Part shown: one piece after another, positions 8,239 through 15,800 of the stretch | Layout: each line of letters begins with the position of its first letter | Position numbering within the stretch: the stretch's first letter is position 1 | NCBI GenBank assembly: GCA_903913175.1 | Contig: CAIWKF010000128.1 | Coordinates: forward strand, 1 to 22,085 | Reading direction: 5' to 3' | DNA from: Candidatus Staskawiczbacteria bacterium | GTDB taxonomy: Bacteria > Patescibacteriota > Minisyncoccia > Minisyncoccales > Staskawiczbacteraceae | Length of the DNA stretch: 22,085 nucleotides | Position numbers and translations under genes: made by a program | Notes under the pieces: generated by a model | Told to the model about the DNA's origin: nothing | Database searches by the model: none | What the model saw: the letters and a program-made list of their open reading frames with translations, nothing else

Positions 8239-8681
8239 GATTGCTGTTTTGAAGCGTTTTTAATTAACCAAGAAGAGCTTTGTACCTTATCTCCGCCAAC
8301 TCCATTAATTATTTTTATATTATATTTATTACACACATCTATTTCTGATTCTGGTAAATTACCCGTGTGTCTATCTCCGCCTTTAGCAAAATACAAATCT
8401 CCTGAATATTTTTGAGCTATTGCTTCCAAACTTTTAGCTACAAACCCATCATTATCAACTGCAAGCACTACATCATCAGCGTATCTTAAAGCTTTTACTA
8501 TTTCAATTCGTTCAAGCTCTGGCATAAAAGGAAATGCCCCTTTTATTTTCACTTGATTATCATTATTTACAATCACCACTAAAAAATCACCCAATTTTTT
8601 TGCTTCTCTAATTAAATTAACATGACCAATATGAATTGGATTGTAAAATCCCGAAGTAATAATTATTTTCTTATTTTCCAT
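8235..8681 (-). CDS. cytidylyltransferase-like sugar-phosphate nucleotidyltransferase (HldE-C/TagD superfamily)
   Basis: This 148-residue single-domain nucleotidyltransferase has the HxGH motif in SGFYNPIHIGHVNLI, a KGGDR motif like the KGGDY of the HldE/RfaE C-terminal domain, and SSSW in place of the SxTxxI-type motif. The frame stays open to 8828, but that extra 49-residue N-terminus overlaps the divergent acyltransferase. ATG at 8681 puts MENKKIIITSGFYNP at the N-terminus, as the family requires. It is the first gene of the minus-strand glycan operon. It likely activates a sugar- or polyol-phosphate (heptose-P or glycerol-P type) with ATP or CTP. The precise substrate is unknown. Confidence 0.85.
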   Translation of the reverse strand: MENKKIIITSGFYNPIHIGHVNLIREAKKLGDFLVVIVNNDNQVKIKGAFPFMPELERIEIVKALRYADDVVLAVDNDGFVAKSLEAIAQKYSGDLYFAKGGDRHTGNLPESEIDVCNKYNIKIINGVGGDKVQSSSWLIKNASKQQS

Positions 8682-8710
8682 TTGATTTTTAATTTCTAAA
8701 AATGTATTAT
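8682..8710 (+). promoter_or_regulatory. candidate sigma-70 promoter for the acyltransferase operon
   Basis: The divergent intergenic stretch contains TTGATT at 8682-8687 and TATTAT at 8705-8710 with a 17-bp spacer. Transcription would begin near 8717 and leave a leader of about 26 nt before the ATG at 8743. The region is AT-rich, so chance matches are common. No equally good promoter was seen for the minus-strand operon in the same 61 bp. Confidence 0.45.
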
Positions 8711-8742
8711 CAAATAATATATTATTTTTACCATAAAAACTT

Positions 8743-9897
8743 ATGCAAATCAATACAAAAATTGAAGAGCCTATTATAAGACCCATTATGCCAGAGCTTG
8801 ATTTTTTGAGGGGTATAGCTGTAATCATGGTTGTTTTAGGTCATGGGTTTTATTGGACAGTTACAAATCAGCAAATTATCCACAAATTTCATGGCATAGG
8901 TAAATTATTAATTTTATCCACGCAAGGAGGATGGCTTGGGGTTCAGCTTTTTTTTGTACTTTCTGGGTTTTTAATCACAGGCATTTTAACCAGTACAAAA
9001 GACCGTCCAGACTATTATAAAAGATTTTATTTTCGCAGAGCCTTACGTATTTTGCCAGCATATTTAGCTATACTTATAATTTTGTGGATTTTTGGTTTTA
9101 TCAAATGGCCATTTTTATTAATAAGCATATTTTTTGCATCAAATCTTTCTGCTATTTTTGGAATTGCATTGCAATACGGACCTCTTTGGACTTTAGCTGT
9201 TGAAGAACAGTTTTATTTATTATGGCCTCAAGCAGTAAAAAGAATGTCTGAAAAATCACTTGCTATATTAGCTGGAACAATTGTAATTCTAACTCCCATA
9301 ATCAAATGGATAGCAATATCACTCAATCCACAACAAGATTTATTTTACTACACTTGGTTTGTGGCTGATGCCTTGGCATTAGGGGCATTGCTTTCTATTT
9401 TTATTAAATCAAAATTTGCCACACGTAAAGTAATCACAAAAATAAGCTTAGCTTTAATGGTAGTAGCTATAATTATATTAATAATTGGCGCTCCTTTTGG
9501 TATACTATATAGATCAACTCCTTTAGGGGTAGTATTGCAAACTTTTCCATTTAATATTTTATTTGCAGGAATTATAGGTCTAACTTTGATTGTTGGAACA
9601 AGTAATTTTAAAAAAATTGTGCTCCTAAGCTGGGTTCGTTATTTTGGTAAAATAAGTTATGGATTATATCTGGTACATTTATTAATTTTTTATTGGTTTG
9701 ATGCAATAATTATATATTTTTCGTCTTCATTAAACATAACATTTCATGAGACAATTTCTGGACTAATTATTCGGTTTATATTTGCAGGAGGTATTTCAGT
9801 ATTAGTTGCTTCGCTTTCCAGAAAATATTTTGAGGAATTTTTCTTAAAATTTAAAGATTATGAATTTAAAAAACTTAACCAAAATGCAAAGCAATAA
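8743..9897 (+). CDS. OafA/YrhL-type membrane acyltransferase (acyltransferase 3 family)
   Basis: This 384-residue multi-pass membrane protein has the acyltransferase-3 hallmarks: LDFLRGIAVIMVVLGHGF at 19-36 (R23 and catalytic-type H34), FFVLSGFLITG, the RRALRILPAYL arginine motif, WTLAVEEQFYLLWP and GKISYGLYLVH. These proteins transfer acetyl or other acyl groups to sugars of surface polysaccharides across the membrane. Around ten hydrophobic segments are evident. An alternative ATG at 8788 gives MPELDFLRG and also fits the family; neither start has a good ribosome binding site. The 3' end overlaps the O-antigen ligase frame by up to 38 nt, so the two are co-transcribed. It likely acylates the glycan made by the divergent operon. 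Confidence 0.92.
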   Translation: MQINTKIEEPIIRPIMPELDFLRGIAVIMVVLGHGFYWTVTNQQIIHKFHGIGKLLILSTQGGWLGVQLFFVLSGFLITGILTSTKDRPDYYKRFYFRRALRILPAYLAILIILWIFGFIKWPFLLISIFFASNLSAIFGIALQYGPLWTLAVEEQFYLLWPQAVKRMSEKSLAILAGTIVILTPIIKWIAISLNPQQDLFYYTWFVADALALGALLSIFIKSKFATRKVITKISLALMVVAIIILIIGAPFGILYRSTPLGVVLQTFPFNILFAGIIGLTLIVGTSNFKKIVLLSWVRYFGKISYGLYLVHLLIFYWFDAIIIYFSSSLNITFHETISGLIIRFIFAGGISVLVASLSRKYFEEFFLKFKDYEFKKLNQNAKQ

Positions 9898-12277
9898 TAA
9901 TACAAAAAATAAATTTAATTGGGTTTACTTAACTGGGTTTTTTATAATACTGGCTTTGCCATTATTCACCTTTTCGCCATGGATGTATCCTGCGGACTTT
10001 CCTAAAACCATTATATTTAGAAGTATTGTGGCAATACTGGGGTTTTTATTTCTCGCCTCGTCATTGCAAAAAGGAACGACAGAGACAACAAACCAATCTA
10101 AAAAACCAGATTGCTGTCCCAGCCAATTTTCGCAAAAATTGCGACTGGTCCTTGCAATGACAAAACGCAATCCAATTATTTGGGCTTTGCTTGGGCTTTT
10201 GGGAATTTCCTTTTTGGCTGGTGTGTTTTCTGTTGACTGGTACTTTAGCCTTTGGGGATCACCTTGGCGAGGAGGAGGTTTTGTAACTTATGCTTTTTAT
10301 TTTATTTTTGCAATTTTGACATTTGTAATTTTTAAAAAACCTGCTTGGCAAAAAGTTTGGGATTTTTCAATTATAGTTGGAGTTTTAGTTTCTTTAGTAG
10401 GCATTTTTCAGTATTTGGGCTTATTTAATAAAATTCTTGTTAGTGTTGAAAACCGTCCTGCCTCAACCACTGGTAGCCCAATTTTACTGGCCATATATAT
10501 TTTACTTTTATTCTTCTTAACTTTATCTTTTCTTATTAAAGCAAATAAAATTAAAAAAGCATTCTATGGGGCGTGTCTTTTAATTTTTAGTTATACAATT
10601 TTTATAACTGGCACAAGAGCTGTTTGGGCAGGAATTTTTATTGGAACTTTATATTTTTTGTCATTTTACCCAATTAAAAGCCTAAAAACTAAATGGGCTA
10701 AAATAATTACAGGATTATTTTTTCTAATAGTAATTGGTTTAATTTCTTATGTAAACATTTTTCCAAGCTCAGCAAAAACACCACCCAAAAATAGAATTTT
10801 GCAAACACTTGAAAGCAGATTATCTATAAAAAGTGCTTTAAATGATGAAAGATTCCAAGGCTGGAAAGTGGCTCTAATGGCCATAAAAGACAAACCAATT
10901 TTAGGCTATGGCCCAGAAAACTTTGCTGTAGGTTTTGACAAAAATTATGATCCAAAAATAATTTCATCTTTTTGGTGGGACAAAGCTCATAACACAATTT
11001 TAGACACAGGCGTTCAAACTGGCATTTTAGGTATAATTGCATACTTGGCTTTATTTATTGCTTTGTTTTTCCAGCTCCAGAAATTGAAGCACGCTGAAAT
11101 AAACGCAGAACAATACGCTGATTCTACGCTGATAGGACATGGGGTGCAAGCCACTTTAATTGGCTATTTTGTGGCTATGTTTTTCAGCTTTGACAGCTTT
11201 GCCACATATTTAATTTTCTTTTTACTAATTGCCTATTCCCTGCATTTAATTTCATTAAATAACGCTGAAATAAACGCAGAACAATACGCTAATAACACGC
11301 TGAAAAATAAAATTAGTATCAGCGTTAACTCAGCGTTAACTCAGCGTTTAAATCAGCGTAATTTTAGCGGTAAAAAAATAATACTAACTTTATCTTTTCT
11401 TTTATTAATCTTTTTTCTATATCAATGTAATATAAAGCCATTTTTAATTAATATAGAAATAAATAAAGCCAGAGACTTTGCTAATCAAAAATATTGCAAT
11501 CAAAGTTTAAATTTACTAGAGAAAAATTTGACTCAAAAAAGTTTTTTAGATTCTTATGTAAGACTAAGTTATGTAGAATTTACTAAAACCTGTAATGTGT
11601 TTTATCCAGAAAACAACTTAGCCTATTTAAAAAAAGGTTCAGAGCTTATAAAAGAAGCTGTCAAAATTCAACCTCGTTACACCAGATTTTGGCTATATTT
11701 AGGAAGCACAAATAATGCTTTGGCAGTTACCACGCAAGACCCGCAAATTAAAAAAGACTTGCTTAACCAAGCCAGTTTATATTTAGAAAAAGCTTTACAG
11801 TTAGCTCCCAAACATCAAGAAATAATAATAGAGCAAGCTAAAGTTGCCATAACTTCTGGCAAGTATAAAGAAGCTAAAGAATATGCCCAAGAATGCCTTG
11901 ATATAAATTCTAATTATGTTAATTGTTATTGGTATTTGGCGCTTTCAGAAATTTATTTAAAAGATATAAATTCTGCCAAAGAAAGCATTAAAATTGCTAC
12001 AGATAAAGGCTATAATATAAACTCAAAAGAAAGTTTAAATAACTTGTCAGATGCCTATGGCTCAATACCAGACTATGAAAATTTGGTCATTGTTTATAAT
12101 AAATTGATTACGCTTATTGACCCAAGTAATGCCCAATACCACTCGTCCATTGCTTTTTTCTATAAACAGCTGGGCAAGTATAAAGAAGCCAGAGAAGAGG
12201 CCCTGCGGGTCTTACAGTTGTCCCCAGAATCAAAACCTAATGTAGATGAGTTCCTTCGGACTCTTCCGCTGAAATAA
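9860..12277 (+). CDS. O-antigen ligase/polymerase (Wzy_C) with C-terminal TPR domain, containing in-frame repeat insertions
   Basis: This 805-residue protein has an N-terminal membrane domain with about ten or more hydrophobic segments. It carries Wzy_C/WaaL signatures: TGTRAVWAGI near 250-259, and the outer-loop pattern from RFQGWKVALMAIKDKPILGYG (331-351) to AHNTILDTGVQTGILG (376-391). A single helix near 506-520 is followed by a soluble TPR region from about 530 to the end (for example SLYLEKALQLAPK and KYKEAREEALRVLQLSP). The role is probably to polymerise or ligate the surface glycan outside the membrane. Three repeat elements are translated inside it: a 102-bp palindrome (residues about 67-101), a half-array (411-424) and an inverted array (468-501), all in loops between hydrophobic segments. 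The stop codon lies within another array. ATG at 9884 is an alternative start. Confidence 0.88.
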   Translation: MNLKNLTKMQSNNNTKNKFNWVYLTGFFIILALPLFTFSPWMYPADFPKTIIFRSIVAILGFLFLASSLQKGTTETTNQSKKPDCCPSQFSQKLRLVLAMTKRNPIIWALLGLLGISFLAGVFSVDWYFSLWGSPWRGGGFVTYAFYFIFAILTFVIFKKPAWQKVWDFSIIVGVLVSLVGIFQYLGLFNKILVSVENRPASTTGSPILLAIYILLLFFLTLSFLIKANKIKKAFYGACLLIFSYTIFITGTRAVWAGIFIGTLYFLSFYPIKSLKTKWAKIITGLFFLIVIGLISYVNIFPSSAKTPPKNRILQTLESRLSIKSALNDERFQGWKVALMAIKDKPILGYGPENFAVGFDKNYDPKIISSFWWDKAHNTILDTGVQTGILGIIAYLALFIALFFQLQKLKHAEINAEQYADSTLIGHGVQATLIGYFVAMFFSFDSFATYLIFFLLIAYSLHLISLNNAEINAEQYANNTLKNKISISVNSALTQRLNQRNFSGKKIILTLSFLLLIFFLYQCNIKPFLINIEINKARDFANQKYCNQSLNLLEKNLTQKSFLDSYVRLSYVEFTKTCNVFYPENNLAYLKKGSELIKEAVKIQPRYTRFWLYLGSTNNALAVTTQDPQIKKDLLNQASLYLEKALQLAPKHQEIIIEQAKVAITSGKYKEAKEYAQECLDINSNYVNCYWYLALSEIYLKDINSAKESIKIATDKGYNINSKESLNNLSDAYGSIPDYENLVIVYNKLITLIDPSNAQYHSSIAFFYKQLGKYKEAREEALRVLQLSPESKPNVDEFLRTLPLK
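10060..10161. repeat. 102-bp palindromic element inserted in frame in the O-antigen ligase gene
   Basis: The ends are a perfect 10-bp inverted repeat: GTCATTGCAA at 10060-10069 and TTGCAATGAC at 10152-10161. Nested inverted repeats lie inside: CAATCT/AGATTG at 10094-10099 and 10108-10113, AATTTT/AAAATT at 10125-10130 and 10135-10140, and CGCAA/TTGCG at 10131-10135 and 10139-10143. The length is exactly 34 codons. The encoded stretch is hydrophilic with two adjacent cysteines and interrupts the short loop between hydrophobic segments 2 and 3. From memory, the outer sequence resembles the widespread GTCATTGCGAGG-type interspersed palindromes of many bacterial genomes, in a degenerate form. Confidence 0.75.
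11090..11134 (+). repeat. solo half-array of ACGCTGA units (copy A) inside the O-antigen ligase gene
   Basis: ACGCTGA-type units start at 11091, 11103 (ACGCAGA), 11115 and 11126, a period of 12, 12 and 11 bp. The 29 bases 11091-11119 are identical to 11262-11290. The copy is translated in the only frame of the repeat that lacks stops and gives AEINAEQYA. It has no opposite-orientation arm nearby, so it looks like a solo left half of the larger element. Confidence 0.85.
11261..11360. repeat. inverted array (gene-less palindromic copy B) inside the O-antigen ligase gene
   Basis: The left arm has units at 11262, 11274 (ACGCAGA), 11286 (ACGCTAA) and 11297 in ACGCTGA orientation. After a spacer of about 15 bp, the right arm has TCAGCGT units at 11319, 11330, 11341 and 11353. 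The two arms are complementary unit-for-unit and can pair over about 42 nt. The element is translated through without a stop, adding about 33 residues between two hydrophobic segments. It has the same arm architecture as the arrays flanking the GxxExxY gene but lacks the gene. Confidence 0.88.
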
Positions 12278-12306
12278 CGCTGATTGAGACGCCGAATTAA
12301 CGCTGA
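12266..12306 (+). repeat. left array (copy C) of the GxxExxY element
   Basis: Units are CCGCTGA at 12266, ACGCTGA at 12277, ACGCCGA at 12289 and ACGCTGA at 12300, spaced 11, 12 and 11 bp. The first unit is read in a frame different from copies A and B and supplies the TAA stop of the O-antigen ligase (12275-12277). The ligase C-terminus LPLK is therefore partly repeat-encoded. The GxxExxY start codon follows 6 nt after the last unit. Confidence 0.85.
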
Positions 12307-12311
12307 AGCTT

Positions 12312-12728
12312 ATGGTAAATAATAAAGTGAATAATTTTTTATATGAAAAAGAATCTTATGAAATTAGGGGAGCTTGTTTTGATGTTTATAAAAATTTTGG
12401 TGGGGCATTTAAAGAAAGAATAATTGATAAATCTCTAACAATAGCTTTAGAAAAAAGAGGACTAAGAGTTGAGGAACAAAAAAGAATTGATATATATTTT
12501 GAAAACAAAAAAGTTGGCACATATATTCCAGATAAAATTATAAATGATTGCATAATTTTAGAATTAAAAGCCAAAGCATTTATAACAAAACAAGACATAG
12601 ACCAATTTTGGAAATATTTAAAAGGTTCAGAATACAAGCTTGGTTTTTTAATAAATTTTGGACCCAATGAACTAACCATAAAAAGAGTAGTCTATGATAC
12701 CGCAAGAAACAAATCATCATCAGCGTAG
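12312..12728 (+). CDS. GxxExxY-family protein, PD-(D/E)XK nuclease-like
   Basis: This 138-residue protein belongs to the small GxxExxY family, which is related to PD-(D/E)XK nucleases. The helical N-terminal part has FDVYKNFGGAFKERIIDKSL in the place of the usual LGxGxxExxYxxAL, so the name motif is degenerate (A and I where G and Y are expected). The nuclease-like core is intact by eye: D74 in YIPDKII and E84/K86 in IILELKAKAF, followed by LKGSEYKLGFLINFG and a basic end typical of the family. It is flanked on both sides by inverted repeat arrays, and its last codons and TAG stop are formed by the first right-array unit, giving a SSSA tail. No ribosome binding site is seen. It may be carried on the tail of the acyltransferase-ligase transcript. 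Biological function of the family is not established to my knowledge. Confidence 0.85.
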   Translation: MVNNKVNNFLYEKESYEIRGACFDVYKNFGGAFKERIIDKSLTIALEKRGLRVEEQKRIDIYFENKKVGTYIPDKIINDCIILELKAKAFITKQDIDQFWKYLKGSEYKLGFLINFGPNELTIKRVVYDTARNKSSSA

Positions 12729-12785
12729 TATCAGCGTTTTAATCAGCGTATTTATCAGCGTTAATTTGTTATCATCCGTGTAATC
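12720..12785 (-). repeat. right array (copy D) of the GxxExxY element plus tail
   Basis: TCAGCGT units start at 12720, 12731, 12743 and 12755 (periods 11, 12 and 12), opposite in orientation to the left array. The array ends with TTAATTTGTT and the tail TCATCCGTGTAATC. The first unit overlaps the stop codon of the enclosed gene. The terminator of the convergent surface-protein gene begins only a few bases later. Confidence 0.85.
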
Positions 12786-12790
12786 AGAAA

Positions 12791-12830
12791 AAACAAAGGC
12801 CGCTCCCGAAAGGAGAGCGGCTCTTTGTTT
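12791..12830. terminator. bidirectional rho-independent terminator
   Basis: A near-perfect stem is formed by AAACAAAG-GCCGCTC (12791-12805) and GAGCGGC-T-CTTTGTTT (12815-12830) with one bulged T, closed by a loop around CCGAAAGGA. T-runs flank it on the plus-strand 3' side, and on the minus strand an A-rich flank reads as T after the stem. It lies between the convergent GxxExxY transcript and the S-layer-like gene (stop at 12874) and should end both. It is the strongest and most GC-rich hairpin in the window. Confidence 0.93.
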
Positions 12831-12873
12831 TTCTCAAAGCCAGTTTACAAGAAAGGCTAAGAAATCTTCCTAA

Positions 12874-15800
12874 CTATTGAGTAACTGTAAAGCTACTTAC
12901 TGCTGGGAAGCTTGGAACCAATGTTCCTGCTAATCCGGTTCCTGAGACACCTGCTGTTGAAGCATCATCCCATAGGAATCCTGCTGCTGTAATTTTGGTA
13001 GAAACGCTTGCCTTTGTTGTTGTAGAAGCGGCTGCTCCTCCAACTGTAGCATACAAATCAAATATTTGAGTATTCCCTGCTGGAATAATAAAGTCATTAG
13101 CATAACTTGTATTTCCATTACCACCTAATTCACAAGTAATATTTGCGCCACTTATGTCGCAATAGTTACCAGTAATTTGAGTGCTGCTTCCAGCTAAGGT
13201 TAAGAAAGGAGTTGATCCTGGAGTATCCGTGATCAAAGCTCCGCTTCCATCAAACCCTGAAGATGATACTGTAAAGAGAATTTGTCTTACTCTTATACTT
13301 CCTTTTGCATCAGCTTTAACTGAAACTTGTCCAATCTTGTTTAATCCGCCACCAATTTGCAAAGTGCCACTGGCTGCTGGAATTGTAACAACTGGCAATG
13401 AGCCAACTAAAGTTACTGTTGGGGAAGCTACACTAACTGTCAAAGGAGTTTGAGTTGCTCCACCTGATGTATATTTAACATAAGTAAGAGTAACTACTGC
13501 AGTTGATCCTGGAGTAACTCCAGATGTACCAACTGATCCATATGAAATTTGTACATTTTGGCTTAATTCACCTCCGTTTGGAACGGCTAATGAAAGACCA
13601 GTTAAGTACACTGTTTGTGTTCCGCTAACAACTGCTGGAGAACCACATACTGTACCAACGCAAATCCTTTCAACTGTTTGAGTAGGATTTGTATCAGAAC
13701 CAGAAACTGTAAACTTTAATTCTGTAATTGTTGAAGCTCCACCTGCTGAAACAAAGTTAAATGTTGATTGAGATCCATTTACTGAACCTCCGGCGGCAGC
13801 TATATATTGAGCTGGTGTTGTTGTTGATACGATAATTGAAGGTGTACCAACTGTACCATTTCCCAATGTAATTGTTTGACCAGTTTGTTGTGTTCCTGCT
13901 GAAGAAATATTGCTAGTAGAGCCAATTGAGGCAACTGTAAGTTTTGTTACAATTGATCCTGCTGTATCGCCTCCTGTGTTAGCAAAAATGTCAATTGTTA
14001 TTGAGGATCCTGGTTGTAATACATCGGCAACTGAGAAGGTATCATTACCAGTTGGTTGCAAAGGAGTAGCTCCTGCACCTGTGGTGTCTGATGTTCTCAA
14101 AGCTGAAAAATTGGTAAGTGCGGTTACTGAAGGGGTTATAACAACATTCAAAGATGTTAATCTAACTGCTTCAGATGTGCTTTGGTTTTGTACAACGAAT
14201 GAACCAATTTTTACACCTGCGGTGTTTGGACTAACGCTTTGGCTTGCATAACCTGTATTTTTTGAAACAATCAATGTTGCTGATTGAATAGCTAATCCAG
14301 TTGTTTGGACTAAACCTGTAGGAACACCCATTGTATTTTGTGAGCTCATTCCTTGTCCATTAACTGTTTCAATTGGCAATATTACAGACACTGTACCTCC
14401 AGTGTAAGAAACATTGTTAGTTGTTTGAAGGTCTGCTCTTACTTCCAATGTACCATCCTGTCCAGCTAAGGCAATCACTTGAGAGCCCAATGTGAAAGGA
14501 ATAGTAGCTCCTGCGCTTCCATTTGTTGAAGCCCAGTTTACTTGTGAGCCAACTTGTGAACCATTGAAATACAAGGTTACATTGTTTAATCCGCAAGTAC
14601 CTGTAGCTGATGTAACTACTCCAGCTGCATCAGTTGTACAAGTAGCTCCTGTGGATGTTGCCAAAGTAATCTTTGGAGTAACATTTAAAGTACTAACTTT
14701 AATATCTTCTCCATAAGCATGAACTTTAAATCTTCCAATAACAACATTTGCTGCACCAGCTGATACATTTGTTGCTGATGTAAATGTTGGATCAATTACA
14801 ACTGTTGCTGAACCTGTAAGAATAGAGATTGTACCAGCGTTGTTTGGAACTGTTCCTGAAACGGCGATATTTACTCCAACTTGTGGATCAGTAATTGTAA
14901 GATCAGCTGCTTGTTGAATAGAAACTGTTACATTTCTATTTGTTCCTTTTTGTACATCTGCTCTTAAGTCAATTGTGTGTGATCCTGTTGCTAAGTTGAT
15001 TGGGCTTGATGTTAAATCAAAGCTTGCATAGTTAGATCCATTAATAGAAATAACTGTTGCTACTTTTCCTGTGTCAACACCATCAATGTACATTTTAATA
15101 CTTGATAATGCATCTACTGGAGCTGATCCAATCATTCTAAAGTTTGCAGTTTTTAATACAACTGTTCTTGTGTTAACTTGCAATGGGGCTGACCAGAATG
15201 TGTATCCGGTTGTGCCAGCATTTACATTAGCTGTACCAACTGTGTTAGCTGTAAAGCTTACTGTTGCTGAACTTCCAGTTACAATCATCATGGTGTTTCC
15301 TACTACATTTACTGTAGAAGCTGTACCATTGGCTGTGTAAGCTACTAATGAAGCAACAATGCTTGAAGCAGTATTGACTGCACCAGAAAGTACATCAGCT
15401 TTTACTGAGATAACTTTTGATCCATTTACAGCAATATTCAAACCATTCATGACCAATTGTCCTGAAACATTGAAAGAATATCCATCTGTAATTCTAACAT
15501 TTCCGTCATATAAATATACATTTGTTAATGTATTTTGATCAGAAATTCCTGTTCTTTGTAATGTTACTGAAGTAACTGTTCCATTTCCAATAAAGTTAAC
15601 ATCTACTAAACCTGCTGTTGCTTGGCCTCCAATTAAGGAACCTTGAGCTGGTGTTGTTGAAGATAACATTGCGGAAACTGGACCTGTTTGCCCTGGTGTT
15701 ACAACTGGTGGCAAAACTATTGTCCCTCCGGCTAACATTGAATTTAATTTGGCTCTTGTCATAGGACCAACCTGATTTGCAGGTGTCATCCCATTATTTG

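Larger units (their letters stand above)
12266..12785 (+). mobile_element. putative GxxExxY element: PD-(D/E)XK-like gene bracketed by inverted phased arrays
   Basis: The left boundary is four units in ACGCTGA orientation (12266-12306) and the right boundary is four TCAGCGT units (12720-12761) followed by a tail TCATCCGTGTAATC (12772-12785). Between them lies one complete gene. The same two arms without the gene occur at 11261-11360, and a left arm alone occurs at 11090-11134. This is what one expects of a parent element, a miniature derivative and a solo end. No transposase or target-site duplication is evident, so mobility is inferred only from the dispersed copies. Confidence 0.55.

Noticed and set aside
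8682..8828. N-terminal extension of the nucleotidyltransferase (start at 8828)
   Set aside because: The extra 49 residues are antisense to the acyltransferase start and precede the family-typical N-terminus at 8681.
11261..11360. Repeat arrays as a CRISPR
   Set aside because: Units are only 7 bp with 4-5 bp spacers and reverse orientation in mid-array. There are no cas genes, and the array is translated.
12248..12263. Small hairpin GAGTTC-CTTC-GGACTC near the ligase gene end
   Set aside because: It is short, lies within coding sequence and has no T-run; probably chance.
12312..12728. GxxExxY gene as a toxin or restriction gene
   Set aside because: No antitoxin, methyltransferase or partner gene is adjacent. 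Only the repeat arrays are linked to it.
13181..15340. Several plus-strand open frames opposite the S-layer-like gene
   Set aside because: They run antisense to a long gene with strongly biased codons and low stop density. They have no recognisable domains or start context, so they are shadows.
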